Positions 17,573 through 24,532 of a DNA stretch of 64,000 bases are shown piece after piece (the stretch's first letter is position 1; each line of letters begins with the position of its first letter). The notes beneath the pieces are model-generated. The model had not been told where the DNA came from. It saw only the letters and a program-made list of their open reading frames with translations, and ran no database searches. The stretch is taken from the NCBI GenBank assembly GCA_021173225.1, contig JAJOLK010000005.1, positions 88,653-152,652 of the forward strand. The letters are read 5' to 3'. The translations under genes and the position numbers were made by a program. This stretch comes from Phycisphaerales bacterium PN19_bin_20. GTDB lineage: Bacteria > Planctomycetota > Phycisphaerae > Phycisphaerales > UBA1924.

Positions 17573-18724
17573 CTACGTCTTCACGCTCGTAAGCTGCGCC
17601 ACCGCCAGCGGCAGCATCACCAGCACCGGCAAAAACGCGGCGAGTCCCACCGGCAGCAGCTCTGCGGGCACCGGCGCCGACGCACCAATCACACCCCCAA
17701 GCAAGCACCCAAGCCCCACCGGTGCCGCCTTGAGCGACTGGGTCACCATGTTCCGCGGCTCACGCGTCAGAAAGAACGGCAAGGTAATTGCCAGCGCGAG
17801 CACCGTTGAGCACAAGCCACTCAGCCGCCCCCAGAACACCCGCAAAAGCTGCTCGCGCACGTCGGGCTGAAGCCCGGGCAGCCCCGACGCCTCGATCAGG
17901 CTCACGCTGTCCATCGTCTGGCTGAAAGCGCGATACTGGTAGCTCAGCAGCGTCGCGGGGTCAACTGTCGCGCTGAGCCGACCCAGCGGCTCAACCAGCC
18001 CGCTCTCGGCCGTCGTCACGCCTTCACCCGGCACGCGCAGCCGGCGGGCCTCGCCCCGCGTCAGCAGCCACGCCTTGGCCTGCGCGTCCCAGACGGCGCG
18101 GTCGGCCGTGATCCGTCGCACCGCCCGCCCTTGCGCGTCACGCTCGAGCACATACAACTTCTCGATGACCCCTCCGGCGGGGTCAAAGCTCTTGGCCAGC
18201 AGCACGCGGCCCTGCCCGTCGGGCAGCAGGTTGACGCGGAAGGCAAGGAAGTCTCGCTTGCCCGCGTCGCGGTCGCTGCGCGCTAAAAGCGGGGCCATCG
18301 GCGGTACCACCAGCTCTTGCACCAGCACCTGCGCGCCAAGCATCAGCCCCGCAACCAGCGCCACCGGGCGTGCCGCACGCATCAGGCTTATGCCTCCGGC
18401 GAGCATCGCCACCAGCTCACGGTGCCGCACGAGCTGCGCGAAGGTAAAGCCCATCGCGCCAACCAGCACCAACCCGTTCAGGAACGTAAACAACTGCACC
18501 AGCCGCGGCACCCAGATGTCAACCACCAGCAGCGTGGCGCTCAGCACCGTCCGCAGCCCGCCGCCGCCCGCCGCGCCCTCGGGCTCGACCTTGCGGGCCG
18601 CATCCAGAAACTCGTCAAAGTTCAGGCTGACGCTGGTGATGACCACAAACGCGTTGAGCAGCAGCAGCAGCGCCGCAACGTTGATGAAGTACTGCCGCGC
18701 GATGTAGCGGTCAAGCGTGAGCAT
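17573..18724 (-). CDS. LptF/LptG family permease
   Basis: A 383-residue inner-membrane subunit of the lipopolysaccharide export ABC transporter. It has three hydrophobic helices in the first 120 residues (MLTLDRYIARQYFINVAALL is the typical start), a soluble periplasmic region from about 140 to 280, and three C-terminal helices. Only one such gene is visible, so its F/G partner and LptB must lie elsewhere. The LptC/LptA-like protein at 43.5-47 kb belongs to the same pathway. Confidence 0.88.
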   Translation of the reverse strand: MLTLDRYIARQYFINVAALLLLLNAFVVITSVSLNFDEFLDAARKVEPEGAAGGGGLRTVLSATLLVVDIWVPRLVQLFTFLNGLVLVGAMGFTFAQLVRHRELVAMLAGGISLMRAARPVALVAGLMLGAQVLVQELVVPPMAPLLARSDRDAGKRDFLAFRVNLLPDGQGRVLLAKSFDPAGGVIEKLYVLERDAQGRAVRRITADRAVWDAQAKAWLLTRGEARRLRVPGEGVTTAESGLVEPLGRLSATVDPATLLSYQYRAFSQTMDSVSLIEASGLPGLQPDVREQLLRVFWGRLSGLCSTVLALAITLPFFLTREPRNMVTQSLKAAPVGLGCLLGGVIGASAPVPAELLPVGLAAFLPVLVMLPLAVAQLTSVKT

Positions 18725-18785
18725 GGCGGCAGCGGCCTTACCAACACCGGCCTGTGTGCGTGCACGGGCCGGGCGTGCAGCGCGA

Positions 18786-19412
18786 TCATTTCACGCAGCG
18801 GTAGACGAACGCCGGCGGGGCGTTGCGCCAAACGGTGCGGCTGGTGGTCACGCTAGAAAAATACTTCGGTAGCACCTTGCGGAACCGGCGCCCGCCAGCG
18901 GTCAGTGCGCTGAACCCCGAGTACGCGAAGGTCACCATCATCCCCCCAGGACGCAGCACCTGCACCGTCCGCTCCAGGATCGTCCGCTGAACGTCCGCAG
19001 GAAAGCTCGCGAACGGCAGCCCGCTATAGACCACATCAACGCACCCATGACCGCTCAGACCCTCGATCCGGCACAACTCAGGCACATCGCTGGCCGAACC
19101 CAGGTAGAGCAGCGTGCCGGGGAACGTCTTGCGAAACCGCTCAGCCATCGCTGCCGACCGCTCGATCACAAAGTACTTGGCCCCGTTGCTCAGCCCCTCG
19201 CGGATGACCCGCGAGAACGACCCGGTCCCGGGCCCGTACTCAACCACAACCTTGGCCCGCTCCAGCCCCGTCTCTTTGACCATTTGCTCAGCCAAAGCCC
19301 AAGAGCTGGGGGCTACGGCCCCAACCACGGTCGGAGCCTTCAAGAACTCCTTGAAGAACGAGCCGGAGCTGCCCACGCTGGTTGGACTCGGAGCCGAGGG
19401 AACCTGAGCCAT
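18786..19412 (-). CDS. Class I SAM-dependent methyltransferase, phospholipid N-methyltransferase-like
   Basis: A 208-residue methyltransferase. SFFKEFLKAPTVVGAVAPSS is the N-terminal block shared by PmtA-type phosphatidylethanolamine methyltransferases and their relatives. VVEYGPGTGSFSRVI is motif I, and VDVVYSGLPFASFP corresponds to the motif IV region. Phosphatidylcholine or ornithine-lipid synthesis is a guess from similarity only. The start at 19412 removes an upstream Arg/Tyr-rich stretch. Confidence 0.82.
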   Translation of the reverse strand: MAQVPSAPSPTSVGSSGSFFKEFLKAPTVVGAVAPSSWALAEQMVKETGLERAKVVVEYGPGTGSFSRVIREGLSNGAKYFVIERSAAMAERFRKTFPGTLLYLGSASDVPELCRIEGLSGHGCVDVVYSGLPFASFPADVQRTILERTVQVLRPGGMMVTFAYSGFSALTAGGRRFRKVLPKYFSSVTTSRTVWRNAPPAFVYRCVK

Positions 19413-19813
19413 GTCCGCATAGTAGCGACCACGGCGGGCCCGCTGGTCATAGGCGGACAACAGGGCTCGTGAGGGCGCGAGCGCACGTCACCGGCGCGAG
19501 GCCGCAACCAATTGCGCTGCCGATCTAATCTATTGAGGTCGGCGCAGAGGTCGGCCGCCGCGCGCGTCCTGTGGCGTTCCAACGGGCTGACGGTATGCTC
19601 GCGCTGGGCTCTTGAGCAATCACGACCAAAACAAGCAAGGATCACCTCTAAAAATCAGGCCACTCTGCGAAATGCAACCTGCGCGGAGCGGGTGATTCGG
19701 GTACTTTTAGAGGCCGCGATGCGAGCCAGCGTGGCTCGCCAAAGAGCGTGCGGAGAATGTCGGGCTGAAGTGCTGACGGCCAACGGGCCGAGCACCGCAG
19801 GCGTAGGAAGCGC
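19413..19813. other. Intergenic region, divergent promoters expected
   Basis: About 400 bases between the divergent methyltransferase and FAD oxidoreductase genes. It contains the hairpin at 19721-19739 but no ORF with coding character. Both promoters should lie here; I could not pick convincing -35/-10 boxes. Confidence 0.5.
19721..19739. repeat. 19-bp palindrome with 3-base loop
   Basis: GCGAGCCA-GCG-TGGCTCGC is a perfect 8-3-8 inverted repeat 75 bases upstream of the FAD oxidoreductase start. The architecture matches the GGCAGGAT palindromes of the 38-bp repeat family, but the arm sequence is unrelated. Confidence 0.7.
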
Positions 19814-21025
19814 ATGGACCTTCGGTCAGAACGCCCCTACTGGCCGTCCACCTGCCGCCGACCGCGCCTGCGGTCGTCGCTCTCGCGACGGGGCCGGGTG
19901 GATGTATTGATTGTTGGCGCCGGCGTCACTGGCGCGCTCGTCGCGTACGCGCTGGCAAAGGCCGGCGCTCGAGTCGCGGTGGTGGACAACCGCGCCGCGG
20001 GGTCGGGGAGCACGCCCGCGAGCACCGCGCTTCTTCAGTACGAGATCGATACGCCGCTGGTCAAACTCTCCGCCGCGCTGGGGCGCGCCCACGCCGAGGC
20101 GGCCTACAAGGCGTCGCGCATCGCGCTTGATGACATTGTGCGGATTGATCGCGAGCTCGGCGGCGGTATCGATCTTCTCCCGCGACGCAGCCTGCAACTT
20201 GCCGTGAAGCCGAGCGACGTACGCACCTTGCGAGGTGAAGTCGCGGCGCGTCAGCGCTTGAGCTTCCCGGTTTCTATGCTGTCTCGGGCCGCTCTGCGAT
20301 CAAAGTTCAGCCTAAATCGGCCCGGCGCGATCCTCAGTGAGGAAGCGCTGGAGGTGAACCCGCTCAAGCTGACCTACCGCCTTCTGAGCGCCGCCAAGGA
20401 GCGCGGCGTTTGCATCTTGCCGCGAACCCGCCTGAATCTTTCAACTTTGGCGACCAAGACCAGGCCGTTCCGCGTTGAGTTGCCCGACGGCGGGCGTGTC
20501 GTAGCCGACAGAGTCGTCATGGCCACTGGCTATGAAACCCCCGAGCAGTTCAGAGAAATCGCCGTCGTCACAGAGCTTCGAAGCACCTTCGCTCTCGCCA
20601 CCGAACCATTGTCCCGCGAGCCGTGGCCTGAGCGGGCGCTGCTCTGGGACGCGGGCGACCCATACTTCTACGCGCGGACGACCGCCGATCTCCGCGTCAT
20701 GATCGGCGGGGAGGATGAGCCGTTTACCACCGCGGCGGCACGAGACGCGATGCTCGCGTCAAAGACCCGGACGCTCATGAAGAATCTGCGTGACCTGGTC
20801 CCGCGTCTGCGGTTTCAATGCGCGTTCTGTTGGGCGGGCACTTTCGCGAGCACAAAGGACGGCCTGCCCTACATCGGTGAGCACCACCGTTTTCCCGGCG
20901 TGTCGTTCGCGCTGGGCTACGGAGGGAACGGCATCACCTTCAGTGTCATTGCCGCTGATATCATCGCCGCCGCGTTCGGTGGCTCAACCCACCCCGCTGC
21001 CAAGCTCTTTACCTTCGACAGATGA
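19814..21025 (+). CDS. FAD-dependent amine/glycine oxidase-like oxidoreductase
   Basis: A 403-residue protein of the D-amino-acid-oxidase-like flavoenzyme family. After an MDLRSERPYW N-terminus, typical of one subgroup, VDVLIVGAGVTGALVAYAL at about residues 29-47 is the FAD dinucleotide fold. VVMATGY is the second FAD contact, and LPYIGEHHRFPGVSFALGYGGNG is the C-terminal FAD-binding block. The substrate is unknown. Codon use is less strongly C- or G-ending than in the flanking genes, which may reflect transfer. A pirin gene follows 255 bases downstream in the same direction; that gap shows nothing recognisable. Confidence 0.87.
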   Translation: MDLRSERPYWPSTCRRPRLRSSLSRRGRVDVLIVGAGVTGALVAYALAKAGARVAVVDNRAAGSGSTPASTALLQYEIDTPLVKLSAALGRAHAEAAYKASRIALDDIVRIDRELGGGIDLLPRRSLQLAVKPSDVRTLRGEVAARQRLSFPVSMLSRAALRSKFSLNRPGAILSEEALEVNPLKLTYRLLSAAKERGVCILPRTRLNLSTLATKTRPFRVELPDGGRVVADRVVMATGYETPEQFREIAVVTELRSTFALATEPLSREPWPERALLWDAGDPYFYARTTADLRVMIGGEDEPFTTAAARDAMLASKTRTLMKNLRDLVPRLRFQCAFCWAGTFASTKDGLPYIGEHHRFPGVSFALGYGGNGITFSVIAADIIAAAFGGSTHPAAKLFTFDR

Positions 21026-21280
21026 ACCCACGGCCGAGGCTCTTGGCAATGCCCGCAGCGACAAGGGCAACAAGAGTTCGCGCGGGCCGGCACGACGCTG
21101 AGTGCTTGCCACGACGGGGTGCAACGTCCGCGGAAGCGGGTGCGAAGTCCGCCGGTCTTGACGCCAGGGCGGCTGGGCCCAGTTTGGAACCTGACGCCAC
21201 AGTGTCTGGTCCTTCGTCTCGCCGACACATGCCCGGGTTTCTGCCCGTCTAAGTATTTCCACCTATACAAGAGCGACGCC

Positions 21281-22135
21281 ATGATAACTCTTCGTCTTGC
21301 CTCGGAGCGCGGGCACGCCGACTTCGGCTGGCTCAACTCTCGCCATAGTTTCGCCTTCGGCAGGTGGCGGCCGCCGGAGACGCTCCCGCACGGGCACGGC
21401 TTCCGAACCCTCAGGGTCATCAACCAGGACATCGTCGGGCCCGCCTCAAAGGGCGGCGGGTTTAAACCGCACCCCCACCACGACATGGAGATCATCTCGT
21501 ACGTCATCGCGGGTGCCATGGCGCACGGCGACTCAACCGGGACCAAGGCGACAATCCGCCCCGGCGACATCCAGCGGATGACGGCCGGGCGAGGGATTGT
21601 GCACTCGGAGTTCAATGCTTCGGACGATCAGCCGGTGCACTTCCTGCAGATCTGGATCCAGCCGGATCGGCGCGGGCATGAGCCCGGGTACGCGCAGACG
21701 CACTTCGCGCGTGAAGCGAAGCTGAACCAGCTCAGGCTCGTGGGCGCGCCTGCTCAGGCCGTCATTGACGCTGGCCCGAACCCGCCGATTGCGCTCAACG
21801 CCGACGCGCGGCTGTACGCCTCTATCCTCCCGACAGGTGCCGAGGTTGCGGTGCCGCTGGGCCAAGCTCGGCACGCGTGGGTGCAGGTTATTCGGGGTCG
21901 GGTCGCGCTTGACGATGGGACTGGCGAGCGGGTGCTGGGGGCGGGCGATGCCGCGGCGATCAGCCCTGAGACCCCTACTCCATCAGCGCCGGCCCCGGTT
22001 GCTGGCGCTGGTCTTGGTGCTGGTGCCAATGCTGGCAGGGGTGCTGGTGACTCTGGCATGGGACGGACGATGACGGTCTCGGGGCGGACGAGTGCGCAGG
22101 AAGAGAGCGAACTACTGGTGTTCGATCTGCCGTAG
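21281..22135 (+). CDS. Pirin family protein (bicupin)
   Basis: A 284-residue pirin. FKPHPHHDMEIISYV (His64, His66) and GRGIVHSEF (His108, Glu110) give the four metal ligands of the N-terminal cupin. Relatives act as quercetin dioxygenases or redox-sensing iron proteins. The C-terminal cupin contains a Gly/Ala/Pro-rich insertion at about residues 232-262 absent from typical pirins. The ATG at 21281 starts exactly at the family N-terminus (MITLRLASERG); the longer frame is noncoding. Confidence 0.92.
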   Translation: MITLRLASERGHADFGWLNSRHSFAFGRWRPPETLPHGHGFRTLRVINQDIVGPASKGGGFKPHPHHDMEIISYVIAGAMAHGDSTGTKATIRPGDIQRMTAGRGIVHSEFNASDDQPVHFLQIWIQPDRRGHEPGYAQTHFAREAKLNQLRLVGAPAQAVIDAGPNPPIALNADARLYASILPTGAEVAVPLGQARHAWVQVIRGRVALDDGTGERVLGAGDAAAISPETPTPSAPAPVAGAGLGAGANAGRGAGDSGMGRTMTVSGRTSAQEESELLVFDLP

Positions 22136-22233
22136 TGCATACTTTGACTTGTGCATGCGAGGCCGGTCCACCCCGGTCGTGCGCGCGAGCCAGTGGCGTG
22201 CCCTTGGCAGGGCGGCGGAAAGGGGTCACGTCG

Positions 22234-23715
22234 ATGACGACGCGTCCGACAAAGTCGATCTCAACGAGCTCAATGAGCGCATCAATCGCGCAGCGCCCGC
22301 AAAACGCAGGCGGGCAGCTTCGTATGCGCAGCGCTGGCATGGCCAACGTCTGGGCCCTGTTTGGCGCGATGGCGCTGGCGGCCGGCGCGTGGCTCGCGGT
22401 GGCGAGCTGCACCGGGCCATCGCTGGGCTTGACGCCCGCGCTGATGGACGAGGCACCCGGCCAGACGCCTGGCAGTGAGCGGGTTGCGCAGGACGGGCCC
22501 ACACGGGTGATCGGCCCGGAGCAGAAGGCCGCAGTCTTGGAGCGGACCACCGGCGTCGTGCGTGACCGCGCGTACGCGAGCGGCGTGGACTTTGGCAAGT
22601 GGACGCAGATCGTCGAGCGCTATCAGAACCGCTTCGATGACGCGGAGACCAGCGAGCAGTTTTCACGACAACTCAACCGCGCGCTCAACGAGTTTGGCAT
22701 TTCACACCTGGACATTCTGGCCCCGGCGGCGGCGACGCGCCGTCGTGAGAACAGCTACGGCGGCATCGGCGTGGTCATCACGCAGGTTGATGGCGGGCTG
22801 AAGGTCGAGCAGGTCCGCCCGGGCTCACCGGCGGACAAGGCCGGGCTGACTAGCGGGGACGTGGTCACGGCGGTGGACGGCAAGGCGATCAATGACCTTT
22901 CAGCGATCCGCGGCGAGCCCGGAACGAGCGTGGCGCTGACGGTCCGGCGTGATGCGGAGAACGCCGGGGCAGAGGCAAGGGTCGAGACGCTGAGGCTCAC
23001 GCGCGGGAAGATCAGCACGGCGACGCCGCCCTCGGCGGAGAACGTCGGCGCTGACGCGGCGGTGATACGTCTGCGGTCGTTCACCGAGGGCTACGACCGC
23101 TCGGCGATCGAGAAGCTCTTCCGCGAGAGCAAAGGCCGTGGCTTCCTGGTGCTGGACCTGCGCGACAACGGCGGCGGGAGCGTGAGCAACCTGATGCACC
23201 TGCTGGGGTTGATGCTGCCAGCGGGCAGCGAGGTGGGAACCTTTGTCTCTAGGCAGATGGCCGAGGCCTACGCGGAGGAGACGGGCAAGGACTCATCAAA
23301 CGTGGTCGCGGTGGCGAGCTGGGCAACCCGCAAGATGCGGACGCGCCGCGTCGGCGGGATCGACCCCTTCGCAGGGCAGATCGCGGTGCTGGTCAACGGC
23401 GCCAGCGCCAGCGCCAGTGAGATCACCGCTGCGGCGCTGCGCGAGCTGCGCGGCTCGCCGCTGGTGGGCTCACGCACGGCGGGGGCGGTGCTGCTTTCAA
23501 CCTATGTGCGGATGGAGGGGGGCTTTGAGATGAAGGTCCCGACCAGCGACTACGTGACCATCAAGGGCCACCGTCTCGAAGACCAGCCGCTGAGCCCTGA
23601 CGTGAGCGTTCCGCGGCGTCGCCCCATGGTCGACGCGACCAAAGACCCGGCGGTGCTTGAGGCGCTGGAGTTCTTGCGTGCGAACACCGAGGCCGGGGTG
23701 CTGCGGCGCGAGTAA
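22234..23715 (+). CDS. S41 family peptidase-like lipoprotein with PDZ domain
   Basis: A 493-residue exported protein. The start at 22234 has AGGGG upstream. A hydrophobic segment ending in LAVASC at about residue 58 is a lipoprotein signal. A helical region precedes the PDZ domain (GIGVVITQVDGGLKVEQVRP to about residue 270), and the S41 core follows. VLVNGASASASEITAAAL contains the nucleophile Ser. Where carboxy-terminal processing proteases have TFGKG with the catalytic Lys, this protein has TAGAV, so the classical Ser-Lys dyad is absent. It may use another general base or be a non-catalytic binder. It is convergent with the pilin operon. Confidence 0.88.
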   Translation: MTTRPTKSISTSSMSASIAQRPQNAGGQLRMRSAGMANVWALFGAMALAAGAWLAVASCTGPSLGLTPALMDEAPGQTPGSERVAQDGPTRVIGPEQKAAVLERTTGVVRDRAYASGVDFGKWTQIVERYQNRFDDAETSEQFSRQLNRALNEFGISHLDILAPAAATRRRENSYGGIGVVITQVDGGLKVEQVRPGSPADKAGLTSGDVVTAVDGKAINDLSAIRGEPGTSVALTVRRDAENAGAEARVETLRLTRGKISTATPPSAENVGADAAVIRLRSFTEGYDRSAIEKLFRESKGRGFLVLDLRDNGGGSVSNLMHLLGLMLPAGSEVGTFVSRQMAEAYAEETGKDSSNVVAVASWATRKMRTRRVGGIDPFAGQIAVLVNGASASASEITAAALRELRGSPLVGSRTAGAVLLSTYVRMEGGFEMKVPTSDYVTIKGHRLEDQPLSPDVSVPRRRPMVDATKDPAVLEALEFLRANTEAGVLRRE

Positions 23716-23800
23716 GCAGCGCGAGTACGCAGCGCGTGTAGGCGGCATTCAGGGGCGGTAAATGCAGGCGGCGCGGGCGTTCGGTCCGGCGTGCTAGCGT

Positions 23801-24532
23801 TTACTCAACCTCGCCGCGCGGGCTGGTAGAAGCAACAAGGCGGATGGTCTGACTGGTGGCGTCAGAGGTGATGGCGCTGTTGGCGGCGGTGCCGTTGGAT
23901 GAGCTGAAGGTGCCGGTGCCGACGTCGCGCTGGACCTGGTTGCCCGTGGGCGAGATGGTCATATCAACGGTGGCGCGGACCAGTCGCGGGCCTGGCTCGT
24001 AGTCAAGGTTGAAGGTGCAGGCGATGACGCCGTCGAGCAGGGGGAAGCTATTGGTGCTGACGGTGGCACCGTTGTTGATGCCGGTGATGGTCATCCAGAG
24101 CACGCGTGGCCCGCGAAGCTGGACCTGCTCGCCCATGAGCGTGCGGGTGTCGGCGGCGCGGACCTCGATGGTCGTGACCTCGTAGTACCCCACGTTGCGC
24201 TGCCCGCGGCTGATGAACTCGATGCGGTCGTAGTTGCGTGGGTTCTGCGCGGGGTCGGTGGGGTCGGCCGGATAAGGGCCAAAGTCTTGCCCGGTGCGGA
24301 CCATGGCGAGCACGCGGTGCATGACGGTGCGGGCGATGACGTGCGTGCTGGCGCTGTCGCTGATGACCGTGTAGCGCTTGAACATAGAGTCCAGCGCGAC
24401 CAGGGCGGAGGTCAGCAGCGTGACGCTGATGGTCAGGGCGACCAGCAGCTCGATCATGCTGAAGGCGCGGCGAGCTCGCGCGGGGGCTGACTTGAAGGCG
24501 GGCGTGGAGTTGCAGGACGTGTCGGTTACCAC
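23801..24532 (-). CDS. Pseudopilin, PulJ/GspJ-like
   Basis: A 243-residue prepilin-type protein. The leader ends in ARRAFSMIELLVALTISVTLL near residue 25. Glu follows as position 5 of the mature form, but the residue before Phe is Ala instead of Gly. The rest is a soluble pilin-type domain with a Ser/Thr-rich tail. The GTG start at 24532 overlaps the end of the upstream gene by 7 bases, suggesting coupled translation. It is the last gene of the pilT-pilC operon. Confidence 0.8.
   Translation of the reverse strand: MVTDTSCNSTPAFKSAPARARRAFSMIELLVALTISVTLLTSALVALDSMFKRYTVISDSASTHVIARTVMHRVLAMVRTGQDFGPYPADPTDPAQNPRNYDRIEFISRGQRNVGYYEVTTIEVRAADTRTLMGEQVQLRGPRVLWMTITGINNGATVSTNSFPLLDGVIACTFNLDYEPGPRLVRATVDMTISPTGNQVQRDVGTGTFSSSNGTAANSAITSDATSQTIRLVASTSPRGEVE

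Noticed and set aside
16304..17809. 501-codon plus-strand open frame
   Set aside because: Antisense to the GH57 gene, with shadow composition rich in Arg, His and Val.
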